A stretch of DNA of 64,000 nucleotides, from the NCBI RefSeq assembly GCF_035627495.1, contig NZ_DASPLO010000177.1, forward strand, positions 1 to 64,000, given 5' to 3'. This document shows, piece by piece, positions 1 through 7,946 of the stretch (positions are counted from its first letter, which is position 1; each line of letters starts with the position of its first letter). This DNA comes from Methylocaldum sp035627495 (GTDB taxonomy: Bacteria; Pseudomonadota; Gammaproteobacteria; Methylococcales; Methylococcaceae). Below the pieces are notes generated by a model. The model was not told the DNA's origin and made no database searches. It worked only from the letters and a program-made list of their open reading frames with translations. The translations under genes were made by a program, and so were the position numbers.

Positions 1-82
1 CACCCAAAATGTCCTTGGGATCCGAATAGCCTTTGAGCAACTCGTCTAACAGGGCGTCTTGTTTGGCTGTATCACTGGTCAT
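1..82 (-). CDS. IS256-family transposase, N-terminal fragment cut by the window edge
   Basis: Reading leftward from the ATG at 82 gives 27 residues beginning MTSDTAKQDALLDELLKGY and continuing SDPKDILG. The DELLKxYxxPxDxLG pattern is typical of the start of IS256-family (Mutator-type, DDE) transposases. An AGGA ribosome-binding site lies just upstream on the minus strand. The frame is open to the window edge, so whether the transposase is intact cannot be judged. It would cut and paste the surrounding element. Confidence 0.75.
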   Translation of the reverse strand, partial: MTSDTAKQDALLDELLKGYSDPKDILG

Positions 83-141
83 CTTTATTTTCCTTTTTGT
101 CAGATTATACAAACCAATTACACAGTTCTTTTTACACCCCC
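1..141 (-). mobile_element. IS256-family insertion sequence, 5' end only
   Basis: This is the transposase-proximal end of an insertion sequence that continues beyond the left edge of the window. Read on the minus strand, the presumed terminus near 140-141 begins GGGGTGTAAAAAGAACTGTG, a form I associate with terminal inverted repeats of IS256-family elements. About 60 bases follow before the transposase start codon. The opposite end and the target-site duplication are outside the window, so the exact boundary is approximate. The element sits about 100 bases from a decayed gene. Confidence 0.7.
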
Positions 142-245
142 AGATGATTACTTGGAAGAGGAGTCGAGTTTCTAATGGTGCTTGTTAAACTCTCTCTGTG
201 ACTTGTCGTGACGTGCGGAAACAGAAAGAAGAAAGGAGTTACACA

Positions 246-551
246 ATGAGTGAACAGCGTGCTTCCAAAGCGACTCAAACATTTAGTTCAACCGAACTCG
301 TTGAGCGTACGCTGTGACGGCGAGGAGTTGAGGCGGCGATCTGAGGCATACCGCTGGTCAACTTTGATGCCATGCGGCAAGCATACTTCCGCGACGCCGG
401 GGCCAAGTACAACGACGCGATCCCCTGCGCGGGCCGGGGTTTGTACCCCGCCCGAATGTTACGTGCCGATGAGCCCGGCGGCTCCCGATGCGCTGGAGAC
501 GAAGAGATCCCTCCGATCAAGGCCCACGGGGACATCTACCGGACTTTCTAA
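246..551 (+). pseudogene. Decayed DUF1254-family gene remnant
   Basis: A frame opens at the ATG at 246 behind a good AAAGGAG ribosome-binding site, but meets TGA stops at 315 and 342 before continuing to a TAA at 549. Translated through the stops, the segment around VEAAI(stop)GIPLVNFDAMRQAYF and RDAGAKYND resembles the N-terminal part of DUF1254/DUF1214 proteins, where the second stop would replace a tryptophan codon. After KYND the similarity fades. Only about 100 codons remain of a family that normally exceeds 400 residues. The product of the intact family is of uncertain function. The nearby IS end suggests, but does not prove, that insertion and deletion caused the loss. Confidence 0.6.
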
Positions 552-585
552 TAAAAAAAGCCCCGCTCGATCCGGCGGGGCTTCG
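551..585 (-). terminator. Rho-independent terminator of the 609-1013 gene
   Basis: An 8-bp perfect stem (559-566 with 575-582, AGCCCCGC/GCGGGGCT) has an 8-base loop. On the minus strand it is followed by a run of seven T. It lies 25 bases beyond the stop codon of the secreted-protein gene and fits as its terminator. Confidence 0.85.
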
Positions 586-608
586 CATTTCTGGGGCTGA
601 GCAAGCCG

Positions 609-1013
609 TTATTTAACCTTGATCAGTTCCCGCCCGTCGCTGTCAAAGTGGCAGATGCCCGCGACGAAATATTTGCAGTCCGGCGATTGCTCGACCTTGG
701 CGCCGTCGCTGGACAGCAATATTTTCAGCGAGCAGTAGTGGGCTTCGCCTTCGGCCTGCTTTTTCAGCACCAGTTCGTTCTCGCTGACCGCCTTGGCTTC
801 GCCCGAAATTTCGGCGGAGCACGGTTTCCGGCCTTCCTCGGCCGAACCGGTGGGCTCGAAATCGACGTCCATGCTTACGTTGACGTCGTCGCCAAGTTTG
901 GTGACTTTAAGATGCTGGACATGATTGCCCTCACGGCGGACGTAGTGATCCGTGGCGGCGAAGGCGCTCGTGGAAACCAGCAGCGCTAGGCTCAGAAACA
1001 GGCTTTTTTTCAT
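609..1013 (-). CDS. Small secreted protein of unknown function
   Basis: A 134-residue protein that I do not recognise. It begins with a clear Sec signal peptide: MKKS, a hydrophobic stretch SLFLSLALLVSTSAFA, and probable cleavage after AFA. The predicted mature domain of about 114 residues is hydrophilic and has four cysteines (in the contexts PCSAE, HYCSL, PDCKY and GICHF), so two disulfides are plausible in the periplasm. The start is supported by a GAGG ribosome-binding site. It is transcribed alone, with a strong terminator at 551-585 and dapD 61 bases upstream on the same strand. Confidence 0.7.
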   Translation of the reverse strand: MKKSLFLSLALLVSTSAFAATDHYVRREGNHVQHLKVTKLGDDVNVSMDVDFEPTGSAEEGRKPCSAEISGEAKAVSENELVLKKQAEGEAHYCSLKILLSSDGAKVEQSPDCKYFVAGICHFDSDGRELIKVK

Positions 1014-1074
1014 AGTTCTACCTCATTGTTATGTTTGAATTTTCCCGGATTGACTTGCTTATCCCCAAACTCGA

Positions 1075-1890
1075 TTAATCGCGCAGCAGTTCGTTGATGC
1101 CCACTTTGCTGCGGGTTTTCTCATCCACGTGCTTGATGATCACTGCACAGTAAAGGCTGTGGCTTCCATCCTTTGCGGGTAGGTTCCCGGACACCACCAC
1201 CGAGCCGGCCGGTATGCGTCCGTAGGTGATCTCGCCGGTCATGCGATTGTAGATCTTGGTGCTCTGGCCGATGTACACGCCCATGGAGATGACCGAGCCT
1301 TCCTCGACGATGACGCCTTCGACGACCTCCGAGCGTGCGCCGATGAAGCAGTTGTCCTCGATGATGGTGGGCGCAGCCTGCAAGGGCTCCAATACGCCGC
1401 CGATACCGACGCCGCCGGAAAGGTGCACATTCTTGCCGATCTGGGCGCAGGAACCTACGGTAGCCCAAGTGTCGACCATCGTGCCGGAATCTACGTATGC
1501 GCCGATGTTGACGAATGACGGCATCAAAACGACGCCGGGTCCGATGTAAGCGCCGCGCCGGACGGTTGCGGGCGGCACCACGCGAGCGCCGATGGCGGCG
1601 AAGTGTTCCGGCCTGAAGCCGCCGAATTTCGGTTCGACCTTGTCGAAATACTTGGTCTCACCGCCTTCCATGATCCGGTTGTCGGCGATGCGGAAAGACA
1701 GCAGCACGGCTTTTTTGAGCCATTGATTGACGACCCATTCCCCGCTTTTCTTTTCGGCGACCCGGACGCGTCCGCTGTCGAGCAGCGCTAAGGCTTCCTG
1801 CACGGCTTCACGAATCACCGCGCTGGTCGAGGACGGCGTGAGTTGGGCTCGGTCTTCAAAGGCTTCATTGATAATGTTTTCTAAGGACAT
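1075..1890 (-). CDS. dapD: 2,3,4,5-tetrahydropyridine-2,6-dicarboxylate N-succinyltransferase
   Basis: A cytoplasmic enzyme of lysine and meso-diaminopimelate synthesis that transfers succinyl from succinyl-CoA to tetrahydrodipicolinate. The 271 residues match the usual length of about 274. The N-terminal third is helical. From about residue 105 the protein has left-handed beta-helix hexapeptide repeats (for example GAYIGPGVVLMPSFVNIGAY), followed by the conserved GSCAQIGKNVHLSGGVGIGG region. It lies 16 bases downstream of dapC on the same strand, so the two steps of the succinylase branch are probably co-transcribed. Confidence 0.97.
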   Translation of the reverse strand: MSLENIINEAFEDRAQLTPSSTSAVIREAVQEALALLDSGRVRVAEKKSGEWVVNQWLKKAVLLSFRIADNRIMEGGETKYFDKVEPKFGGFRPEHFAAIGARVVPPATVRRGAYIGPGVVLMPSFVNIGAYVDSGTMVDTWATVGSCAQIGKNVHLSGGVGIGGVLEPLQAAPTIIEDNCFIGARSEVVEGVIVEEGSVISMGVYIGQSTKIYNRMTGEITYGRIPAGSVVVSGNLPAKDGSHSLYCAVIIKHVDEKTRSKVGINELLRD

Positions 1891-1906
1891 GACTTTACTT
1901 TTCGAT

Positions 1907-3103
1907 TTACAAGGATTGAACGAACTCTCGAATGCGGTGGGCAGCTTCCACGCATTCTTCCAAAGGGGCTACCAATGCCATCCGGACATGATTTTGGCCG
2001 GGATTGGCGGCATGGGCCTCGCGGGACAAGAAACTGCCAGGAAGCACGGTCAGGTTCTGCCGGGCATAAAGATCCCGCGCGAATTGCCGATCGTCGCGAT
2101 GGGTGTCGGGCCAGAGATAGAAGCTGGCCGGCGGCATCGACAGGTCGAGCTGGTCCTTCAGGACCTCGTATACCGCCGAGAACTTCCGTCTATATGCGGC
2201 TCGGTTTTCCACAACATGTTTTTCGTCCTGCCAAGCCTTGATGCTCGCGTGCTGCACCGGCAGCGAGAGAGCGCAGCCGTGGTAGGTCCGATACAACTGA
2301 TACTGCTTGAGGATCTCGGCATCTCCGGCTACGAAACCGGACCGCAGTCCAGGCGCATTGGAGCGCTTCGAAAGGCTATGAAACACGACGCAGCGCTTGA
2401 ACTCCGTATTGCCCATGGCATGGGCAGACTGCAGCAGGCCCGGCGGCGGAGCCGATTCGTCGGCATAGAGCTCGGAATAACATTCATCCGAGGCGATGAT
2501 GAAACCATACCGTTCCGACAGATTCACGAGCTTTCTGTGCGTTTCCGCGCCGATGACGGAGCCGGTGGGATTGCCGGGGGAGCAAATATAAACCAGTTGG
2601 CAACGTTGCCAAACCTTGTCCGGCACCGATTCGAAGTCCGGCAGATAGCCGGTTTCCCGAGTCGCATTGAGAAAATAGGGTTCCGCACCGGCCAGCAGGA
2701 CCGCGCCTTCGTAGATCTGGTAGAAGGGGTTGGGCATCAGCACCAATGGCCGTTTCGAGGCGTCGACGACGCACTGGGCGAACGAGAACAGGGCTTCGCG
2801 GGTGCCGTTGCAGGGCAGCACATGGTGGTCCGGGTCCACGCTTTCGGCAGGCAGGGAAAACCGGCGCGACAGCCAGTCCGCGATGGTCCGGCGCAGTTCT
2901 AAGATCCCCTTGGTGGCCGGATAATTGGTCAGCCCGTGAAGGTGGGCGATCAGGCTTTCGGCGATGAAGTGCGGCGTCGGATGCTTCGGCTCTCCTATCG
3001 ACAATGCGATATGAGGCTTATCACCCGGCGGGGTGATTCCTTGTTTGAGCTCCGCCAGCTTCTCGAACGGGTAGGGCTGTAGTTTTTGCAGATGAGGATT
3101 CAT
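1907..3103 (-). CDS. dapC: N-succinyldiaminopimelate aminotransferase
   Basis: A 398-residue fold-type I PLP aminotransferase that converts N-succinyl-2-amino-6-ketopimelate to N-succinyl-LL-diaminopimelate with glutamate as donor. The PLP lysine lies in the SLSKRSNAPGLRSGF segment (about residue 245), which is typical of the DapC/ArgD-like class. SPGNPTG and ASDECYSELY are the substrate and cofactor motifs. The adjacent dapD supports DapC over other class I aminotransferases. In many gammaproteobacteria dapC and dapD sit directly behind map-glnD. Here that block is about 9 kb away. Confidence 0.93.
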   Translation of the reverse strand: MNPHLQKLQPYPFEKLAELKQGITPPGDKPHIALSIGEPKHPTPHFIAESLIAHLHGLTNYPATKGILELRRTIADWLSRRFSLPAESVDPDHHVLPCNGTREALFSFAQCVVDASKRPLVLMPNPFYQIYEGAVLLAGAEPYFLNATRETGYLPDFESVPDKVWQRCQLVYICSPGNPTGSVIGAETHRKLVNLSERYGFIIASDECYSELYADESAPPPGLLQSAHAMGNTEFKRCVVFHSLSKRSNAPGLRSGFVAGDAEILKQYQLYRTYHGCALSLPVQHASIKAWQDEKHVVENRAAYRRKFSAVYEVLKDQLDLSMPPASFYLWPDTHRDDRQFARDLYARQNLTVLPGSFLSREAHAANPGQNHVRMALVAPLEECVEAAHRIREFVQSL

Positions 3104-3220
3104 GCAGGGACTGTTCGGTTCCTAAGTTCAGCGCCTTACCGCTTAAAAAGCGGGGCATAGTATAAGGGCATACTGGGGAGGTTCCAACTTGCCCGATTAG
3201 GCCGCGCAATCCGTGGAGTG

Positions 3221-3255
3221 AAAAGTCCGGCGCCCAAAGCCTGAGCGCCGGATTG
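3221..3255 (-). terminator. Rho-independent terminator after proS
   Basis: The arms TCCGGCGC (3226-3233) and GCGCCGGA (3245-3252) form an 8-bp stem with an 11-base loop. On the minus strand the stem is followed by CTTTTC. It lies just after the proS stop codon and separates proS from dapC. Confidence 0.75.
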
Positions 3256-3258
3256 CGG

Positions 3259-4998
3259 CTAACCGATGCCGTTTATCCGTGCCCGTAGAAACGGCGCGAC
3301 TTCCTCCAGCGGGATTTGAATCGCTTCGGCGTCCCGCCGGCCTTTGTATTCCACCTGATTCGACTCAAGCAAACGCTCGCTGATGACCACGCGGTGCGGA
3401 ATGCCGATCAGCTCCAAATCGGCGAACATGACGCCAGGGCGGGCCTTGCGATCGTCGAACAACACCTCGATGCCTTCATTCCGCAGCGAATTGTATAGAT
3501 GCTCGGCGGTTTCCCGCAGCCGCTCCGAGGTGTACATGTTGATCGGCGCCAGAGCGACCTGGAACGGCGCAAGCGCTTCGGGCCAAACGATCCCACGCTC
3601 GTCATGGTTCTGTTCTATGGCGGCGGCGACCACGCGCGATACGCCGATACCGTAGCAGCCCATAGTCAATACCTGGTTCTCACCGCGCTCGTTCAGCACG
3701 GTGGCCTGCATCGCTTCGCTGTATTTCGTGCCGAGCTGGAAGATGTGCCCGACTTCGATGCCGCGCGCGATGCGGAGACTCCCTTTGCCGTCGGGGCTTG
3801 GATCGCCTTCCGTCACCTTGCGGAGGTCGTAAACATGCTGGGGCGCTTGTTGGTCTCGATCCCAGTTGACGCCGGTCAGATGGAACCCTTTCTCGTTGGC
3901 GCCACAGACGAAATCGCTCATCGCCGGAACGGCGCGATCGGCGATGATCCTCACGCGCAAAGCAGCTAAGCCGATCGGGCCGATGTAGCCGGGCCGGCAG
4001 CCCATATGCGACTCGATTTCTTCCTCGGTGGCGAAGCGGAAATTTCCAAGAATTTTTTGAGCCTTGACCTCGTTAAGCTCATGATCGCCCCGCAGCAGCA
4101 ACAGGCAAAATTCCTCCCATTCCCTTTTGAGCTCGCGCTTGCTGATCATCACAGCGATGGCCTTGACGATTTTTTCGGTCGGGACGTTCAAGAATTCCGC
4201 CACATCGGCAATGCTGGTCTTGCCCGGCGTCGCAATCCTCTCCTTAGGCTGGCTCGCCGGTGGACGCGGCGCGGCGGGAGCGAGGGCCTCGGCCATTTCC
4301 ACGTTCGCCGCGTAATCGCTCTGGTCGGAGAAGGCGATGGCGTCTTCTCCGGAATCGGCCAGCACGTGAAACTCATGGGACATGCTGCCGCCGATGGCGC
4401 CAGTATCGGCCAGCACGGCCCGGAATTGCAGTCCCAAGCGTTCGAAGATGCGGGAGTAGGTCTCGTACATCCGGTCGTAAGTCTCCTGCAAGGATTCCTT
4501 GTCGAGATGGAACGAGTAAGCGTCTTTCATCAGGAACTCGCGCGCCCGCATAACGCCGAACCGGGGGCGGGTCTCGTCCCGGAATTTCATTTGAACCTGG
4601 TAAAAGTTGACCGGGACCTGCTTGTAGCTCTTGATCTCGTTGCGCACCAAGTCGGTGATGATTTCCTCGTGGGTGGGGCCCAGGCAGAAACCCCGCTCGT
4701 GGCGATCCTTGAACCTGCAAAGCTCTGGGCCGAACACATCCCAGCGGCCCGACTCCTGCCAAAGCTCCGCGGGTTGTACCGCCGGCATGAGCACTTCCAA
4801 AGCGCCGCTGCGGTCCATTTCCTCGCGGACTATGTGTTCCACCTTGCGGAGTACGCGCAATCCCAAAGGCAGCCAGGTGTAAAGGCCGGCGGCGAGTTTG
4901 CGGATCAGGCCGGCGCGCAGCATCAGTTTGTGGCTGACGATTTCGGCGTCGGTCGGGGTCTCTTTGATCGTGTTGAGCGGAAATTGGCTGGTGCGCAT
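3259..4998 (-). CDS. proS: Prolyl-tRNA synthetase, bacterial long form
   Basis: A class II aminoacyl-tRNA synthetase that charges tRNA-Pro. The 579 residues fit the bacterial type with an inserted editing domain. Class II motif 2 is in KFRDETRPRFGVMRAREFLMK (about residues 137-157). The YbaK-like INS editing domain spans roughly residues 230-390, with the KxxxKA lysine in PTEKIVKAIAVM. Motif 3 is in GCYGIGVSRV, and an anticodon-binding domain forms the C-terminus. It is probably transcribed from its own promoter, with a terminator behind it. Confidence 0.97.
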   Translation of the reverse strand: MRTSQFPLNTIKETPTDAEIVSHKLMLRAGLIRKLAAGLYTWLPLGLRVLRKVEHIVREEMDRSGALEVLMPAVQPAELWQESGRWDVFGPELCRFKDRHERGFCLGPTHEEIITDLVRNEIKSYKQVPVNFYQVQMKFRDETRPRFGVMRAREFLMKDAYSFHLDKESLQETYDRMYETYSRIFERLGLQFRAVLADTGAIGGSMSHEFHVLADSGEDAIAFSDQSDYAANVEMAEALAPAAPRPPASQPKERIATPGKTSIADVAEFLNVPTEKIVKAIAVMISKRELKREWEEFCLLLLRGDHELNEVKAQKILGNFRFATEEEIESHMGCRPGYIGPIGLAALRVRIIADRAVPAMSDFVCGANEKGFHLTGVNWDRDQQAPQHVYDLRKVTEGDPSPDGKGSLRIARGIEVGHIFQLGTKYSEAMQATVLNERGENQVLTMGCYGIGVSRVVAAAIEQNHDERGIVWPEALAPFQVALAPINMYTSERLRETAEHLYNSLRNEGIEVLFDDRKARPGVMFADLELIGIPHRVVISERLLESNQVEYKGRRDAEAIQIPLEEVAPFLRARINGIG

Positions 4999-5035
4999 GG
5001 CGGGTGATTAATACGTCCGGATGAAAAGTAAGCCT

Positions 5036-5065
5036 ATTGTATCGTCAGCCACGACCGACCGTCAG
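5036..5065 (-). promoter_or_regulatory. Candidate sigma-70 promoter for proS
   Basis: On the minus strand CTGACG (5060-5065) and TACAAT (5036-5041) are separated by 18 bases, about 40 bases upstream of the proS ATG. The match to consensus is good at -10 and moderate at -35. Confidence 0.4.
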
Positions 5066-5181
5066 CGAAGATTGATCCATGTTGGCCGTGTTTTTTGACC
5101 GGATGAACGGAGTGAATGGAAAACTTGCTTATCCCATCGTGTTTTCGCAAAATTCGACCCTGCCGCCCCTGATGTCCCCTC

Positions 5182-5874
5182 ATGGATTACTTTGCCGATT
5201 CTTTTCTTGCCGCACTCCGGTTGATTTTTCAGTTCGATCCCAAGGTTTACCAAATCGTTTGGATATCGCTCCGGATCTCGCTTACCGCAACGGTTTGCGC
5301 GGCGCTTCTCGCGGTACCGGCGGGGGTCTGGTCGGCGTCCACGGAATTTACGGGGAAGCGGCTATTGCGGCAGAGCTTGAACTCTCTGATGGCGATGCCG
5401 ACGGTCATGATCGGCCTGATTTTTTACGGGCTGTTCAGCCGCCGTGGACCGTTGGGCGACTTTGGTCTCTTGTACACGCCGGCGGCCGTCATCATCGGCG
5501 AGGCCGTGCTGGTTTTTCCGCTCGTCATGAATCTTGCGATGACCGCCGTGGAGTCCGCCGATCCGCGTTTGCTGCCTACGCTGCGCTCCTTGGGGGCCAG
5601 CCGTGTGCAGCAATTCGGACTGGTTTTGTCCGAAACCCGCTTAAGTCTGCTGGTGGCGGTTGCGGCCGGCTTCGGGCGAGCTATCGGGGAAGTGGGAACC
5701 GCAATGATGCTGGGTGGAAATATCCAGGGGCTCACCCGCACCATGACCACCGCCATCGCTCTGGAGACTAATAAAGGCGAGTTCGAGCTCGGGCTGGCCT
5801 TGGGCATGATGTTGTTGCTGGTCGCCTTCTCGGTAAATTGGTTACTGCGGCCGGTTGAGAGGAGTGCCGGTTGA
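5182..5874 (+). CDS. tupB: Tungstate-type ABC transporter permease (TupB-like)
   Basis: A 230-residue inner-membrane permease with about five or six hydrophobic segments. The EAA-like cytoplasmic loop lies in PRLLPTLRSLGASRVQQFG (about residues 132-150). Length and sequence (MPTVMIGLIFYGLFSRRGPLG, FGRAIGEVGTAMMLGGNIQG) fit the TupB/WtpB permeases of oxyanion importers for tungstate and, in some cases, molybdate. The stop codon overlaps the ATPase start as TTGA, so the two subunits are translationally coupled. No periplasmic binding protein (TupA) is encoded beside it. The family assignment is solid, the exact substrate is inferred. Confidence 0.82.
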   Translation: MDYFADSFLAALRLIFQFDPKVYQIVWISLRISLTATVCAALLAVPAGVWSASTEFTGKRLLRQSLNSLMAMPTVMIGLIFYGLFSRRGPLGDFGLLYTPAAVIIGEAVLVFPLVMNLAMTAVESADPRLLPTLRSLGASRVQQFGLVLSETRLSLLVAVAAGFGRAIGEVGTAMMLGGNIQGLTRTMTTAIALETNKGEFELGLALGMMLLLVAFSVNWLLRPVERSAG

Positions 5875-6860
5875 AACGGGCGTATTGGCTGGACCAAGTG
5901 GCTTTCGCTTATGCCGATAGGCCGGCATTGGCCATCGATCACCTGGCTATCCATGCCGGAAAGGTTACCGCGCTGATCGGGCCGAACGGGGCGGGTAAGA
6001 GCACTCTCCTCAATCTGTTCGCTTTTCTGATTTGCCCCGATGCCGGCGAAATGTATTTCTTCGGTCAGCCGGTTAGAGGCGAAGACATTCTGGCACTCAG
6101 ACGCCGGGTCGGACTGGTGGCGCAAAATCCCTATTTGATTAAAGGCAGCGTAATCGACAACGTGGAGCTGGGTTTGAAGCTCCGAGGTATCGGGAAAGAG
6201 CAGCGGCGACGCAGCGCCATGGATGCATTGGAGCGAGTCGGGCTTGGTGGGTTTGGGGAACGCCCCGTCAGTGCGCTTTCGGGCGGCGAGAAGCAAAGGG
6301 TCGCTTTGGCGAGGGCGCTGGCCTCGGAGCCCGACGTGCTGTTGTTCGACGAGCCGTTTACGTACCTCGATCAAGGCGGCGTGCACTTGGTCGAGCAGGC
6401 GATCTCAAATTATGCGCGGAAAAGCGGAAAGACCGTGGTGTTCAGCACCCATGAGCGATTGCAGGGCGCGGCACTCGCCGACGAGTCCATAAGCCTTTTC
6501 GCTGGGAGGGTGGTGGGCGCGCCGCTGATCAACTTATTTCGCGGAACGCTTCGGGACGGCGTGTTCGACACCGGCAAGCTGGCCATTCAGGTGCCGCGTG
6601 CGCTGGATCAGGGTTCGTATCTCGCGGTCGACCCCGAAGAAATCGTGCTTTCTCCGAATCCCCTGAACTCCAGTCTCCGCAACTCGTTTCCCGGCCGCAT
6701 CATCATGATCGCGGAAGAGGCGGGACGGGCGAGGATTACTATTGATATCGGCGAGAAACTGCACGCCCGGATCACGCTCGAATCGCTGCAAAATCTTGGC
6801 TTGGGACTGGGGAAGAACGTTTGGGTCAGTTTCAAGGCAACGGCAGTGAAAGTGTTTTAG
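5871..6860 (+). CDS. tupC: Tungstate-type ABC transporter ATP-binding protein (TupC-like)
   Basis: A 329-residue ABC ATPase that powers the TupB-like permease. Walker A is GPNGAGKST (about residues 38-46), the signature is LSGGEKQRVALARAL, Walker B is VLLFDEPF, and the switch histidine is in FSTHE. Residues from about 265 form a C-terminal TOBE/MOP-like domain, as in oxyanion importers, which may sense the ligand. The start is a TTG at 5871 that overlaps the permease stop. Nothing like tupA follows; the next gene begins 134 bases later. Confidence 0.82.
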   Translation: MKRAYWLDQVAFAYADRPALAIDHLAIHAGKVTALIGPNGAGKSTLLNLFAFLICPDAGEMYFFGQPVRGEDILALRRRVGLVAQNPYLIKGSVIDNVELGLKLRGIGKEQRRRSAMDALERVGLGGFGERPVSALSGGEKQRVALARALASEPDVLLFDEPFTYLDQGGVHLVEQAISNYARKSGKTVVFSTHERLQGAALADESISLFAGRVVGAPLINLFRGTLRDGVFDTGKLAIQVPRALDQGSYLAVDPEEIVLSPNPLNSSLRNSFPGRIIMIAEEAGRARITIDIGEKLHARITLESLQNLGLGLGKNVWVSFKATAVKVF

Positions 6861-6994
6861 GCGTACGCGAAAGCGCCACTGTCCGCTCAAAGCCTTAATC
6901 AAGTCAGGAAAACGCGTATTTACGCTATGCGACAGATTGGCTATGGTGCTTCGATAATTACAATCCATAAAACGTATGATCCGGCTCTAATCTA

Positions 6995-7420
6995 ATGTGG
7001 CTGCAAAAACGAATCGCATTGAAACCGCGGCCGCGCGGTTTTCATCTAATTACCGAAGAACTGCTGGGCTTTTTGCCCGAACTGAAGAATTTCCGCGTCG
7101 GTATCGCCCATTTTTTTATTCAACATACCTCCGCGTCGCTGGTTCTCAATGAGAACGCCGATCCGAGCGTGCGGCGCGACCTGGAAACTCATCTAAGGAG
7201 TCTGGCGCCCGACGGTTCGGCCCATTACACCCATACCCTGGAAGGGGCTGACGATATGCCGGCTCACATCAAATCCTGTCTGATGGGGTCCGGCGTAACC
7301 GTTCCCGTCGGCGACGGGCGATTGTTATTGGGCACCTGGCAGGGCATCTATTTGGGCGAGCACCGCGATCAAGGCGGTTCACGCGCGGTGGTCGCCACCC
7401 TGAACGGGGAATTGTTTTAA
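6995..7420 (+). CDS. YjbQ/UPF0047 family protein
   Basis: A 141-residue cytoplasmic protein of the small, widely conserved YjbQ (UPF0047) family. Characteristic stretches are IQHTSASLVLNENADPSVRRDLE and GTWQGIYLGEHRD, which carry conserved His and Asp/Glu residues of the presumed active site. E. coli YjbQ has weak thiamin-phosphate synthase activity in vitro, but the physiological role is not settled and I do not assign one. It stands 14 bases ahead of the DUF411 gene and could be co-transcribed with it. Confidence 0.85.
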   Translation: MWLQKRIALKPRPRGFHLITEELLGFLPELKNFRVGIAHFFIQHTSASLVLNENADPSVRRDLETHLRSLAPDGSAHYTHTLEGADDMPAHIKSCLMGSGVTVPVGDGRLLLGTWQGIYLGEHRDQGGSRAVVATLNGELF

Positions 7421-7434
7421 ACCTGGAGTGATCA

Positions 7435-7917
7435 ATGAAATTTTTGCGTTTGATGCTAATGACGATACTTCTGTCGGCGTTTTCGGTCCATGCCGAGGAG
7501 AGCGTATGGGACAAAGGCATGCCGGTCCTGGATAAGCCAGTGGAGATGACGGTCTACCGCAGTCCCACCTGCGGCTGTTGCGGGAAATGGCTGGAGCATA
7601 TGAAAAAACACGGCTTCACCGTGCGCGATATCAAAACCGGCGACATGGACAAGATCAAGAAAGAGCTCGGAGTGCCGGAAAATCTGCAGTCCTGCCATAC
7701 GGCGCTGGTCGACGGTTATGTGATCGAGGGCCATGTTCCTGCCGCGGATGTTCAGAAATTGCTGCAAACCAAGCCCGAGTCGGCGGGCCTTGCCGTTCCC
7801 GAGATGCCCGCGGGTACGCCGGGGATGGAAATGGGCGGAAAAAAAGATCCTTTCGCCGTGCTGCTCTTCGACAAGAAGGGGAACGTCAAAAAGTTTCAGG
7901 AATACCGATTTTATTAA
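7435..7917 (+). CDS. Secreted DUF411 metal-binding protein
   Basis: A 160-residue exported protein with an N-terminal signal peptide (LMLMTILLSAFSVHAEE). The DUF411 domain follows, with the YRSPTCGCCGKW motif near residue 42 and SCHTALVDGYVIEGHVP near residue 85. The CxCC cysteines and the later Cys-His pair are the likely metal ligands. Members of this family are often encoded with copper resistance and copper handling genes. A Gly/Met-rich insertion (MPAGTPGMEMGG) precedes the final strand. A GGAG ribosome-binding site supports the ATG at 7435. Confidence 0.85.
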   Translation: MKFLRLMLMTILLSAFSVHAEESVWDKGMPVLDKPVEMTVYRSPTCGCCGKWLEHMKKHGFTVRDIKTGDMDKIKKELGVPENLQSCHTALVDGYVIEGHVPAADVQKLLQTKPESAGLAVPEMPAGTPGMEMGGKKDPFAVLLFDKKGNVKKFQEYRFY

Positions 7918-7946
7918 TCTCTCCTAAGTACTACGGGAGGGCCGTC

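Noticed and set aside
1727..2902. Long open frame (391 codons) on the plus strand
   Set aside because: It lies antisense to dapC and dapD, both strong family matches. High-GC coding sequence often leaves long antisense frames open.
4006..5007. 333-codon plus-strand frame
   Set aside because: Antisense to proS, with no recognisable domain and low-complexity composition.
5424..6386. 320-codon minus-strand frame
   Set aside because: Antisense to tupB and tupC, whose motifs are unmistakable.
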